Assembly: GCA_002286715.1 (NCBI GenBank)
Contig: NSJX01000015.1
Span: forward strand, 340,619-404,618
Reading direction: 5' to 3'
Length of the DNA: 64,000 nucleotides
From: Dentipellis sp. KUC8613
Taxonomy: Eukaryota; Basidiomycota; Agaricomycetes; Russulales; Hericiaceae
The notes under the pieces are model-generated. The model was not told where the DNA came from and ran no database searches. It saw only the letters and a program-made list of their open reading frames with translations. Within the stretch, counting starts at the first letter, position 1; every line of letters begins with the position of its first letter. Positions 1 to 11,305 of this stretch are shown one piece after another. A program made the translations under genes and the position numbers.

Positions 1-3000
1 CACATACACACCACGGCCTGCACGTGCACGTACGTACACGCTGCTTCCCTGGCTTCCCTCGAACCTGGCTGCTTCTCTTCTGTACCACACCGCCGGACTG
101 GGCTGCGCTGCTGCGGGCAATTAGACGTGTTCCTGACCTTGACCTTGGGCACGCTGGGAACGCGCACCTCTCTCCGGCCGCGGCACGCTTCTAAGTCCTG
201 ATACATCCCGCATGTTCTCAGCCTCCCTCGGATCGTCGCGTCTCCTGCAGAATGCGAACGACAGGCGTGCCACGGGATGCCGTCAACGCAATGCAACGAG
301 GCGCCGGCTATGAAGCTCGCGTCGAGCCGTTCTTCGTGCACGCAGCAATTTGGCCGCAGGCCTGGCACGTGCACCGTCTTAATCCCCGTGTCCCTTCATT
401 CGACAGCCTCCCGGAAGCATTGCGCTTTATGGCGCATAGCGCCCCCCTCGACTCGCGACGCACGAGACCTCCCTCGGCACCCCCCGTCCCTTCTGTGACT
501 CTCCCTTTCCACATGCTCGTATCCATCCCAGTGACCTCCGTGCCTTGTTAACCTGCCTGCTCTCCCCCCTCTATCTATTCTTATCGGTGCACCCAGCTCA
601 ATCACCTCTTTGCTAGGCCTAGATCTCGAGCCTGAGCATGCGCAGGCGCAGGCGCAGCACCCACTCCTCCCCCGCTCCATCTACACCATCCGATTCACGA
701 CGGCTACCAAGCACTACAACAGCCCCCGGCAGACGCGCCTCGACTGCCCAGCGTCGATCGCACCCAGCAATGACGACAGGCCTTCCCAATCCTCGCCCTC
801 GACCTCGACATCGACGCGGTGCCTGCTTGCCAGGCGAACCCTCGGCACCAGTAGCGTGCCCTGTCACCCCGCACACAAGGCTACCGAGCGCGCACTCGCA
901 GGCCGCCAGCGCACCACGCGGTGCACGGGATTCGCGCCTCCGCCTCCGCCTCTGGTGCCCGTTCCGCCCGAGTCCCTCCGCCGTCCGCTTCGAGCGCGTC
1001 TGCATCACCGCGCATATGCGGCGTGCACAGATGCGTCCATATGTGCACACCCCGCTGCGCGCGGCCATCATCCCTCGTCGCGAATAGACGCACCCGCGGG
1101 AGCGGGCGTCCTAGGAGGGCACTGCGCAGCGCCCGCCGCCCGAACCCCGAGCCCCGAGTCCCGACGTGCCGCCGCTGGATCCCCGCGCCCGCGCGTCGCG
1201 TGCGTCTGCGCGGCCCGCCGCTGCCCGCGCTGCCGCCTTCGCTATTCAGCACACCGAATGCCCAGGGCACATTCAGTCCTGCAGGCGAGACGAGACGCGG
1301 CGCCCGATGCGTATGCACGCTTGCTCCTTCGTCTTCGTCGTCTGCGCCGTCTGTGTGTGCGCATGGCCCCAGATCCAGATTCTGATTCTGGGGTCGATGC
1401 AGATGCACGGTGCGGCGCTCACACGCTCAGGGAATGCAAGTATAGCGGCGAGTAGGTGCAGGGCGGCTGCCTGTGCGACGTCGGCGGAGCTGTGCGCGTA
1501 CGTCTCCCGTCCGAGGCTCCTCCGCCCGCGCGCGCAGATGTTCACACCGCGCCTCTTGTCGTTCTGGCATTGGCAGCCCTCGCCTCAGTTTTTGCCCCTA
1601 TGTATAGCAGTGGCCAGTTGGCCAGTGGCGACCAGCGGACGGGCGTTCGCATGCTATCTGATACGCCCACTCGCGTCCATCCACCCGTCAGTGCCGGAAT
1701 GATGCTGGGGTCGAGGCGAGCTGATACGCTGATACTGGGAATCGGTTCCGCGGAATGGGATGGGTATGCTCGGGGTATCAGATACGACTCGATTTGGGAT
1801 ACGAGACACCGGATGCTCAAAGCTATCCGCCAGTCGCCAGCCATCGGGCGCAGTTGCTTAACGTCGTCCGTCCTGGCACCCAATGACTCGATGCTCACAT
1901 CTCATCATCTCATACGAATTCGAAATTGATGGGATGATAGATCGGACGTCGACGCGTCGTGTCGTGTCGTGTCCGCGTCGGGCACAATTGCGACGGCGCT
2001 ATGGCGGGAACGCGCGCTCAGAATGCCGGCGGCGGGGCCAGAGGTCGGACTTGGCCTCGGACTCAGACGCGATGACAAAGGACGCAACAGCTGGCGTGTG
2101 GAGGATTTTTTGCGCGTTGGGTTTTGTGTGGGCGACGTGGGAGATAGTTCGCGTCCTGGGTGATGGTGAGTTTTTTTTTTCTTTGTGTTGTGTGGCTTCT
2201 AGGAGATAATTTTCGGCTGTCGCAGGGAAGGCTGGTGGGAGTTTTTGTGCGTGTGTGAGATTTCTGCGGTCAAAACAACGATGGTCTGGTTCTTCTAGAG
2301 TCGACGCGGAAGCTTTTGATCAAACATTTCAAATCTCGAGGTCTATTTGGTCTTGTTAGGATCAGAGGCTATTGCCGTCTACTTCGGGCGCTCTCCTCCA
2401 ATTACCATCAGTCTCGATCTCGACATGCATCCCAGCTTTGGCTTTTTTGTGGGCAATGTCCCGTCTACTACGACTAGTTCGAAATCGTTTCTCATCTCCG
2501 GATTCGACGTGGTGCTGAACCATAGAGACGCGGGGCCTCACCTCGTATTTCCCACACGAGGGACCCGCCTAGTCTTAGAAGTTGTTGCGCATCCCAATTG
2601 CGCATCATGTATCAATCTGGGCTTTGTTCTCGACCGTAATGGCTGATTTCCAATTGGCAGGCATTCAGTGGGTTTCCGCGCGCTTGCTTCGCATGCAAAT
2701 GGACAACTCAGCCCGGGCGTCATCCGGCATCTTCTTCGTCAATACCACCCTGTCCCAAGATTCTGGCGGGATCTAACAGACACCGCAGGCCGCCTAGGCC
2801 AGTATGCGACACAACCCTGTTTCTGCAGAGCACATGCATGTTTCAGGCTGAGGGAAACCCCGAGCCTGGTGCGACGAGCAAGCAAGCAAGCACTCACTCA
2901 CCACAGCGCTTGACCAGATCAGCCTTCGGCATGCGTCGTTATCGTTCCCGATAACGTCTACCCACCGCATGGATAATTAATGCTCTTGCTGCAGATCTTT

Positions 3001-3460
3001 CAGTTTCCCCGAGATTACGCCACCCGCTGCTCGCCGATTTGCTCTCTACTGTACCGCCCGCGACTAGTTTCTCCCATGCACTAAGCTCCCGACGCGAACG
3101 TGCGACCTCGATTCCATGACTGATCTTTCGTGGATGCCGACATAGTGGGTATCTGGTATGTCGATGATGCGACGGTGTCGGCATGGAGGTTTTTGGTAAA
3201 ATCAGACTGGTGCGTGCAAGTGTCATACGTGTTTTCTATTTCTGACTAGGTTCAACACTTTGCATGTCTATAGTCATTCTTATGACTGAATCATTGGGTT
3301 ACTCTGGAAGGTAGCCAGCTCTAAGCTCAGAACCCTACGCATTTTCACCATCGTGGTGTTCACTGTAAGCATTAGCTTCGACGGAGACAAACAGAACATC
3401 AATTGCTCAACACTACTGCACAAGTCCGGCAAAATGCCATTATTGAAAATTTCGCGACGT
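1..3460. other. GC-rich stretch without a supportable gene
   Basis: I see no gene here. The longest open frames (around 610-1455) are rich in Arg, Ser, Pro and Ala on both strands, as expected of random open frames in GC-rich DNA, and match no family I recognise. The first 40 bases carry repeated CACGTGCACGTACGT-like alternations. A short T tract sits near 2170. Confidence 0.6.
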
Positions 3461-4843
3461 CTACGAAGCCACAAACCTCTCCATGACATCCTGCGGGAGG
3501 CAGCTTCTCGTCGTCGCACGCTGATACACCTTCAGCACGCCTCCCTCGCAAACCAAGCTCAGCTTCTTGTCCGCATGCTCCACCATCAACTCCTGGATCT
3601 CCTCCAGCACCTTTCCCAGCCGCTGGAACGTCTCCAGCGCTGCCTCGCGCTGCTCGTCCATGTCCTTCCCCATATCCTGCTTCCGGATTTCCTTAAATTC
3701 GCCGCGCTGGTGCACCCCCAGGTAGAACAGCGGCGTTTGGGAGAGGTAGAGCTGCGGGAAGACGTCGGACCAGTCGAGGAGGTGGATGTAGTTCTGCGAG
3801 CGCGTGGTGAGCTCGATGACAGAGGATTGCGGGACCTGACGGCCCGCGTGGATGATGTTGAGCGAGGAGGAGGAAGCACCCGTGGTAGGGCTTTGCTGCT
3901 GGGAGACGGAGACGCTGGCAAGGGTCGAGGTCAGATCGTCGACATTGGACGACGCGGGCGCCGCGGGCTGTGAAGCGTTGTTGCCTTTCGCGTTTGCGGG
4001 GGCCTTCCCCGGAAGGCATGCATCAACTTCGTAGCGGACAATCAAGCTCAGACCGAAGAAGTCCTGGCGTGAGGTCAGTCCTCAGCTCACCGGCTCCTGA
4101 ACTGGACGACACTCACATATTTCGTGATGCGATAGTGGCCGGTGCTCTTCCCGCACCCCTGCGCATGTCGCGTCGTCGCTTCCTCAAAGCCAAAGCCGAA
4201 GGACCGTCCGTTGCCCGCGCTGTCTCGCGTGTTTGGCTCCCATCTGCTCATAATCAACGTGCGGTCGCCGCCGAGCTCGATGTCGATGCGGAAGTCGCGC
4301 GCACTGGCGCCCTTGTCGATCCAGCGCGCAAGCTTGCGCAGCCCATTGCGGTCCGTGACGACGTCGATGCTCGGCCAGTCGACGGTGGTGCCTGCTTCGT
4401 CGGCGGCTTTCATCAAGGGCAGGAGGGGCATGGTGGGCATGCGGTGGCCGTTCTGGTCGACAAAGCGCAAGCCTGTGTCCGGCTGGAGTGTGAATGGGAA
4501 AGAGCGATCTGTCCATTCCGGTGGAGAGCCTGTGGTGGAATTGGTTGGCCCCAGTCGCCTTAGCCTTAGCTGGAGTATGGTACGCACCTGGAACAATGAT
4601 GGTGGGCTGCTTGTCGTCTGTCCAGTTGTAGGACCCAACGTATTCCACGTTATCAATGTCCGTGCGCGAGGAGGCAGGCTGGACACCGGGGACTGATAGC
4701 GTCTCGACGGGCGAAGAAAGGATCAAACCGTCGTGGATGTTGCGGTCTGGAGGGAGGACCAGAGATGGTCTGCGCTGGCCACGAAAGGATGCTGAGGAAG
4801 AGATACGCGTGCCGCGGTAAGAACGGTTGTTGTAGTAGGACAT
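3461..4843 (-). CDS. DXO/Rai1-like fungal protein, paralogue A
   Basis: Three exons: 4843-4588, 4529-4117, 4063-3461 (423 aa), with introns of 58 and 53 bp. The protein matches a fungal family commonly labelled geranylgeranyl pyrophosphate synthetase, but I see no prenyltransferase DDxxD motif. Family landmarks in order are SYNWTDD then PTIIVPG (about 70-86), DVVTDRNGLRKL (mid), GFGFE (197-201), STGHYRITKY (214-223), VRYEVDA (232-238), IELTTRSQ (306-313) and PQLYLSQTP. GxxxE, ExD and ExK-like blocks in this order resemble the active site of DXO/Rai1 decapping nucleases. Here the third block reads E307-L-T309, so the expected metal-site lysine is Thr. The start was chosen at the ATG 54 bp below a TATA box. 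Paralogues B and C share both intron positions and phases. The nuclease-like fold is my inference. Confidence 0.85.
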
Positions 4844-4896
4844 GTTGGTGTTGGTGTGGGTGTGGGTGTGGATTCATTAGTGAGTATTCCAAGTCT

Positions 4897-4904
4897 CTTT
4901 TATA
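4897..4904 (-). promoter_or_regulatory. TATA box of paralogue A
   Basis: Minus-strand TATAAAAG, 54 bp upstream of the ATG at 4843. The same octamer stands upstream of paralogues B and C. Confidence 0.6.
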
Positions 4905-5557
4905 TCGATTCGTATTTAGTCTGCCGTCATGCAGCCTCCACGTCTACTTCAAGTTCGCGCAGCTCTATACTGCCAGCCGGCTGCGCAGGATGCTTTTAGT
5001 CCAGCTCATGCTCGCTATCGCCAACGCAGTCAGTGTGACAGCGGCGAATTACACTGCGTAGAGATGCGCAAGGCGCTCGTTTGCTAATCTCGGCTATTAG
5101 GAAATCGAAGGGCGCCACGAGGCAAATGCGGATGTCCCAACTCGGTAGCATGTAAGCCACAAAATATCGTGAAGAGCTGCTGCGGACGGTGTCCGAACGA
5201 CCTTACTTGACAAGTCGAGCTAACTCACTCAGTTTGAAGATGGATGGCCTTGGAGTCGCAACTTCGACGCAGCACGCAGCAGTTAGGACGATGCGCAGAT
5301 TGTCGTCGCGCAGTGACCTTTCCTGTTTGAGGGTTGAGTGTGGACAACCATGAAACAAGATAACGAAAGGTGGAGGAGGGGTGTGAATCACGCCTTCCCG
5401 GAGAACAGGCACCAGTCCTCCGAAGTTGACGAATTGATAAGAATATTACTTCACAATGGAATCTTTTGATACATGGAACTGAATAGAATACATTATGATC
5501 CGCCTGACATCCCTGCGCTCCTGGCGAGAGAGGTTCGACCGTAAACATTTCTTCTAG
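4905..5557. other. intergenic region between paralogue A and the MYND gene
   Basis: The only open frames (for example minus strand 5225-5548) match nothing and have no convincing splice context. The region probably holds the paralogue A promoter and the 3' flank of the MYND gene. Confidence 0.5.
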
Positions 5558-6404
5558 CTAAGTCGTCCCGCGCGTGCTTGGCTTTTTCTCTTTGTTCAGA
5601 CGTTCGAAGAGCAAGCATGGCCACTCGGGGCTCGGCTTTGCACGCGCGCTCTCCTTGCTGAAGTAGAATAATTCCGGGACCGGAATGAGAACGCGGCCAA
5701 ACACGCCGAGGATAATGAGCGACCCAACACCACCGTAGTCGGCGCCCAGGACGTTCCTGCCTTCCGTTACCCAACCCTGACGTTCCGACAAAGCACCTCC
5801 TACGCAAGACATGTATTCATTCTTGCTGTAGCGCGTGTCCAGCACGATCGCCGTGGTGACGTCGAAACGCTTCTGACCGGGCGCGTTGGAAAAGTGTACC
5901 TCCACCACCAGGACGGACCACTCGTCTGCGCCGGGGTGGTCGTGGAGATCCATCGATGCTAGAGCCGCATTCAGGAAAGTGTTGCGATGCGAATGGATCC
6001 AGGATAAGAAGTCTCCCCAAGCGCTGTCGTCTTTGATGTCTACGGTGAGTACTCGGCGGCATTCCAATCCGTCTTCGCATGCTGCCTTGTGATGGGACCT
6101 ATGTTCCCGCTGGCATTCTTTGGACTAGAAGCCAAACAAATCAGAATATTAGAATGCGCCGTCGATGATCGGAAGAAATCCGCACGCAGTAGAAGCCGGT
6201 ACCGCAGGCTGTGCACCTGAGGAGCTTATCAGTCCCGTTCCACCTAGTACAAGCGTTTTGGCAGGTGCGGAACGCGATGGAAGGTGGTGCATCATGGAAG
6301 GTAGCAGTCGACCTCGCTGCGTTTGGTGCCCGATTCACATACGGGCTCGCGTAAAGGACAGTTCCTGTTTCCTTCAACGTCTCTATCGCTGACATGCAGG
6401 TCAT
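5558..6404 (-). CDS. MYND-type zinc finger protein
   Basis: Minimal model: exon 6404-6186, intron 6185-6125 (61 bp), exon 6124-5558; 261 aa. Splicing joins FYC to SKECQREH and so completes a MYND finger: Cys48, Cys52, Cys64, Cys67, Cys73, Cys77, His85, Cys89 in this model. The first cysteine pair is spaced by three residues instead of the usual two. MYND fingers bind proline-rich partner peptides. The roughly 170 residues after the finger are not a domain I recognise; they look like the uncharacterised C-terminal part common in fungal MYND proteins. The 5' end is uncertain. A good donor at 6478 and an acceptor just before 6404 suggest an upstream exon in 6479-6569, but its frame does not join simply. 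Confidence 0.6.
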
Positions 6405-6569
6405 CTGGAAGATATATTTCACTCGTAAGCTGCTAGTCATGAAATGTGTTGCATGCACTCTGGAGGGACAAAACTTACCATGGCGTTCGAGGGGGGTACG
6501 ATTCAAGTTTTGGGGAAAGGCAGCAAGGCGATCCTGCTTATAAATATGCAGAGCTGCTGTGTAGGCCAT

Positions 6570-7542
6570 TTCTTCTCTAGTTGCCGCATCGTGTTCACAA
6601 TAGGATCTTTAATAGAGTGGACGTAGCTGGTGTAACAATGCCTCAAACTGAGACTACACAATCAGTCTCGCATGGATCGTTTCTCCCTGCGTAGTTTGAA
6701 AATCGTTCGATTGGTCGACGTGCCGACCAAAGCTCCATAGAGAATACAGGCGACAATGGCATGATCGTCGACTTCTGAGACCTGTCAGAGAGAGCGGTTG
6801 TTCGAGAACGTTGAAGACAATGATAAATCGTTCACCTTACCGAGCAAAGCGAGTCAGCCCACATGAACGAGATCTGTGCCCACGACTCACATTTGTTCAT
6901 GGCGCACTCGCAATTGTAATGAACAACAGTACCGCCACTTTGAGAGATTTGAGACACAGTTGAGTGCAAGGGTCGACTCGGCCGTGCGCACGGGAATTTC
7001 TCCGGTGGCTGTGCTTACCGTCGCCGTTCATTCCGAGTCAATATTGGCGTGTTGTTTGTTCTTCTACTTACACGTCCTTCATGACAACAGCGATAGGCTC
7101 TCACTCACGGTTCGCTCAGATGAAAAGTTTCACTGACTGTCTTCCGCAGGAACTCAACGTCTCGTTTCACCTGTTCAGTGATCGCTCAAGGCCACACGTG
7201 TCTATCTATCTGACTCGGGTGAGACTGGCTGGCTTGGCGCCCTTGTTCAACCCCGCACTTTGACGTCGAAACCTGCAGCACGGGACACCTTGTACGTCAA
7301 TGAAGGGAAGTTCGATGTCGTGTGTCTTGCGTGTCCAGCTCTACCGCTCTTGTCACACAAATATCCGATTTTGGATCTGCTCACCCGAGTCATCCATGAG
7401 CGCTCAGACAGCGACCTATTGGTCCCTTCTTCACCCTTAGCCGGCTAAAACAAATCATTGACTCGATGCATCATGGGAAGGATAGATCTGCAACATCTTG
7501 CAGACCTTGGGCCGGTCTGAGTTCCGGGGAATCCTGTCTGGG
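6570..7542. other. intergenic region before the oxygenase gene
   Basis: Short open frames (for example 6876-7136, 6964-7263) have no recognisable product and no conserved splice signals. I see no gene. Confidence 0.5.
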
Positions 7543-7550
7543 TATATAAA
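7543..7550 (+). promoter_or_regulatory. TATA box of the 2OG oxygenase gene
   Basis: TATATAAA, ending 33 bp before the ATG at 7584. The short distance implies a very short 5' leader. Confidence 0.6.
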
Positions 7551-7583
7551 GGCTTCTGGTCCTCTCGGCGTTAGTTCAGCAAG

Positions 7584-9023
7584 ATGTCTTCGCAGCCTTC
7601 ACACCCTACTCTCACCACCCCAGATGTTCTGAAGCCTCTTCATGACGCTATCACTTATAAGCCTCCGTTCGTCAGCGGCACCCTCCCTCTTGATCCCAAG
7701 AACTTCCTTCTTTGCTACGCCGGCGCTGGTGGCGGCAATACCTGGCAGTGTGTCGCATTTCTCTCGTCTTACTCGTCTTTCATTGACCTAACTTTCCACC
7801 TTCACGCAGCTGTCTCGACCTCGCCCATGCGTCCGCTGAAGAGGTCCAAACCCTCACCGATGCCTGTGATCGTGCTACATTCGGTCTAAACGATGAGGAT
7901 GTCCTAGACGAGACCTACCGGAAAGCTGGCGAGCTCGATTCAACGTCGTTCATGACGCCTATCGTTCCCGAGCGCACCGCGCTTGTCGAGATCGTTCGCA
8001 GTGGGCTGCTTGAGGGCAACGACGCGACGCGGCCCATCAAAGTCGAGCTATACAAGCTCAACGTCTATAGTACGTATGCCCCTTTTGTCTTCAGAACCAA
8101 GGCTCACCATATACGAAGGCGAAGGATCTTTTTTCAAGGCTCATCAGGACACACCGCGGAGCGAGTCCATGTTCGGGTCTCTTGTGCTCGTCTTTCCTAC
8201 ATCTCACAAGGGAGGCGCCCTCGTTCTTCGCGAAGATGAGCAAGAGTGGACTTTCGACTCTGCCCTCGCCCTTTCCCACTCAGCTGATGATACACCCTCC
8301 GTTGGTTACGTCTCGTTCTTCAGTGACGTTGAGCACGAGGTTCTCCGCGTCGAATCCGGCCATCGCGTCACCATCACGTTCAATCTCTATTATGCGGATA
8401 TCGAGACGGACGTTGGTGCGTCCGCTACTCCGGCTCTCGAAGCTGAGATCCCCCCTGCGATACTTCCCAATGAAGCCACCTTCAAAGCTGCGTTCCAGAC
8501 CCTGCTTGACGACCCGACTTTCCTTCCCGACGGAGGGACGCTTGCCTTCGGCATGCGTCATGTGTATCCGATCAAAAACACACTGAAGCACATCCCAAAG
8601 CTATTGAAGGGCAGCGACGCACTGGTCTGGCGCATCTCCGAGCAGCTCGGCCTGAAGCCGCAAGTGTATCTCCATTACATGGATAAAGACTCGTGGATGG
8701 GTACCCAACTCGCCTTAGTCCCCACAGTCCCGAAGCTCGAGGGTGATTGCTATTCAGAATTGACCCTCGTCGAGCGGCTCCGGCAGGATTTTAACGCCAT
8801 CGTAATCTACGGTCGCACGTGGATGGGCGTTGATGAACGGGTTAACTGGGTCACAAAGTTGAGGGCGCTTTCGAGGGTGAAGAGTCCGTATATGGCGTAC
8901 GGGAATGAAGCGCACTTTGCGTGTGCGTACGGCGATGTTTGCTTGGTCGTTCGAGTCGGGAGACCTGGGAGCCGCACTGAGATCGTGAAGCGTCAGCCAG
9001 AGAAGCAAGCTGAAGTCAGGTAA
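7584..9023 (+). CDS. 2-oxoglutarate/Fe(II)-dependent oxygenase
   Basis: Three exons: 7584-7747, 7810-8069, 8119-9023 (442 aa); introns 62 and 49 bp. The second acceptor was placed at 8118 because it yields LNVYSEGSFFKAHQDT; the nearer AG would leave a 25 bp intron. The double-stranded beta-helix core shows the iron triad H150-x-D152 (KAHQDT), His214 (VEHEVLRV) and the 2-oxoglutarate-binding Arg224 (HRVTITFNLY), with the usual block GGALVLR between. This resembles the prolyl-4-hydroxylase-like fungal proteins that couple 2-oxoglutarate decarboxylation to substrate hydroxylation. Substrate is unknown. No signal peptide, so likely cytosolic or nuclear. The C-terminal half (about 240-442) is family-typical but without a named domain. 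Confidence 0.9.
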
Positions 9024-9367
9024 AGATTGATTGAGGTGTTGCAAGCAGGTTGGCTACGGATATAAAATGGAGTTTTGGAATGGTTATGCTATGCTTGTTA
9101 GGATGTGCGGCCCGGGAATGGTCTTGTTTGGGGGAGACAAGCTGGTTGCTCAGGTAGGCACGGGACCAAGCCAAGGTCAAGCGCTGGTCTCAATTCGAAC
9201 GACGCCCGGCCTGCAGGCTGCGGCGTCGAAGCTTCCAGTTCAAAATTTCTATATTTACACTCATCTCATGCATCCCACGAAACCATACTGATGTACACAT
9301 ATTATACAGAATCTGCAGCTAGACGTTTCGGTTTGGTCTGTCGCGTACGTGTGAGTAACAACTTCGA
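9024..9367. other. convergent 3' intergenic region
   Basis: Lies between the oxygenase stop and the stop of paralogue B. No gene seen; it must hold both 3' untranslated ends. Confidence 0.5.
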
Positions 9368-10750
9368 TCATTTGGGAACCTGAACAAATCTCTTCATGAC
9401 ATCCTCCGGGAGGCAGCTTTTCGATGTTGCACGCTCGTAGACCCTCAAGGTATCTCCTTCGCACACCAGGCTCAATTTCTTCCCTGGATTCTCCTTCATC
9501 AACTCCTGAACCTCTTTCAGGACTACCCCAAGCTTCTGCAGTGCCCCACGTGCTGCGTTGAGCTGCGTTTTCATGTCGTTGGCCATGTCATACTTGCGAA
9601 TCTCCTCGAACCGGCCATGTGAATGCAGCCCAATGCACAGGAAACGCGTTCGGGAGAGGTACATGCGTGGGTATAAATCGGGCCAGTGGAGCAGGTCGAT
9701 GAAGCGCTGCGAGCGCGTGGTAAGTTCGATGATGGATGACTGTGGGATTTCGTGGCCCGCATAGACAATATCCAATGTATCAGCTCCTGACGAGAAGCTG
9801 CTCATGATAGGAAATGGGAGGGCGGTGGGTGCGGAGGTGGTGGTTACACAGGTGGCATTGGCATTGAAGACGAGAGAGGTCGGTTTCTCGCACTCGCACG
9901 CGTTGTTGCCTGTCGTATCCGCGGCGACGGCCGACGGAATATAGGCGTCGACCTCGTAACGAACGACCATTCTGAGGCCATAGAAGTCCTGTTGAAGCGT
10001 GAGTTTCACGCCTCATTCTGTCTGCATCGAGAAATATCATTACTGACATATTTGATGATGCGGTAATGCCCCGTGCTCTTCTCGCATCCTTTGACGTTTC
10101 TGGTCATCAAATCTTCGAATCCTGACCCGTAGGTGACCCAGTCTCCGCTACCATACATTGTGTTGACTTTCCATCTGCTCATAAGGAGTGTCTTGTCGCC
10201 TCCAAGTTCGATGTCAATGCGAAACTCCTCCGCCTGAGTGCTCCCGTTGATCCACCACAGGAGTTTCCGCAATCCATTGCGGTCTGTCACAACGTCAACC
10301 TGTGGCCAGTCGACAACGGATCCAATGGCATCAACACATTTCATCAAAGGGAGCAGCGGGCTGCCATCCTTGCAGTGGTTGTTCTGATTGGGACGCGGTC
10401 CGGCGTCGGGCGTCAGGGTGAAAGGGACTGCATGGCCAATCCACTCGGGAGGAGAGCCTGCAGCAGCTGGAACATCAGCCATCTTAACACAGAGGTCTTC
10501 AGTGGTATGCACCCGGCACGATGATTGTGGGTTGCTGATCGCTCGTCGAGTTGTAGGACCCGATGTGTTCTGCGTTACGAATTTCTGTCCCGAATGTGCC
10601 AGACGGGACGATAGGAATCGATAGTTCCTTGATCGGTGCAGAGATGAGCAAGTCTTCCTGGAGGTTGTATCCGGGAGTAAGCGGGGAGGGCGGATTTTCC
10701 CGCCTGTGACGAAGAGCGTAGAGTCGAGTATTCGCTCGTAGCTGGGGCAT
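9368..10750 (-). CDS. DXO/Rai1-like fungal protein, paralogue B
   Basis: Exons 10750-10513, 10457-10048, 9988-9368 (422 aa); introns 55 and 59 bp at the same positions and phases (1, then 0) as in A and C. Landmarks: SYNSTSDQQ, where A and C have SYNWT, then PTIIVPG, DVVTDRNGLRKLL, GSGFE, STGHYRIIKY, VRYEVDA (E228, D230), IELTTRSQ (E304, T306) and PRMYLSQT. As in A, the ExK-like block has Thr in place of Lys. An 80-residue insert of low complexity separates the ExD and ExK-like blocks, as in all three copies. Homology to DXO-type nucleases is inferred from motif order; activity is doubtful. Confidence 0.85.
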
Positions 10751-10798
10751 GGTAGGTTTTGAGTGGGTGCCGGCTACATATTGGATCGAAAGGTGAGT

Positions 10799-10806
10799 CT
10801 TTTATA
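10799..10806 (-). promoter_or_regulatory. TATA box of paralogue B
   Basis: Minus-strand TATAAAAG, 49 bp upstream of the ATG at 10750, identical to the octamers of paralogues A and C. Confidence 0.6.
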
Positions 10807-11305
10807 TTCAGTCCTAAGGACCCGCAGCACTAGCCTGACTTTCAGGCTTTGCGGCTGCGCATGACTTGTCCTAGGGCTGCGGATCCTCTGAAGGTGTTGC
10901 CTCCGTTGCATGTGAGAACACAAAGCCGTATTCGATGCGTATTGCTTCAAGCTCTTGCTGCGGCCACAATCTGGCAAGTCACTTCCTTAAAGTATCTCTG
11001 AACGTGTCTGGGCAAGCCGGACTCCAAGCATAGATGAGTAGGCAAATTGTTATGCTCGTGACCAGTTATGTCTAGTCGTACATAGACGATTCACTTCACC
11101 AGGCGGCAGACGAACAATCGCAGTGTTTGTAGATACTACAGAACATCAATATCATTCATAGTGTGATGCGGACTGAAGCCTCTGCATGTACTCCAACAAC
11201 ATATATGGGCTTGAGTGACTCCGGAACTCTCAAACAAACGCTATACTGGAGCGTCAGTCCTACATGAGATGTCTCAAAATGAGTTGACGGACTAGAGACT
11301 GCGTC
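10807..11305. other. intergenic region between paralogue B and the caspase-lectin gene
   Basis: No gene seen. Contains the upstream promoter of paralogue B and the 3' flank of the caspase-lectin gene. Confidence 0.5.

Noticed and set aside
610..1455. 281-codon open frame near the left end
   Set aside because: Equally long frames exist on both strands in this GC-rich stretch; composition is Arg/Ser/Pro/Ala noise without motifs.
8070..8094. 25 bp intron in the oxygenase gene
   Set aside because: Too short for a spliceosomal intron; the next AG at 8118 gives a 49 bp intron and the family sequence.
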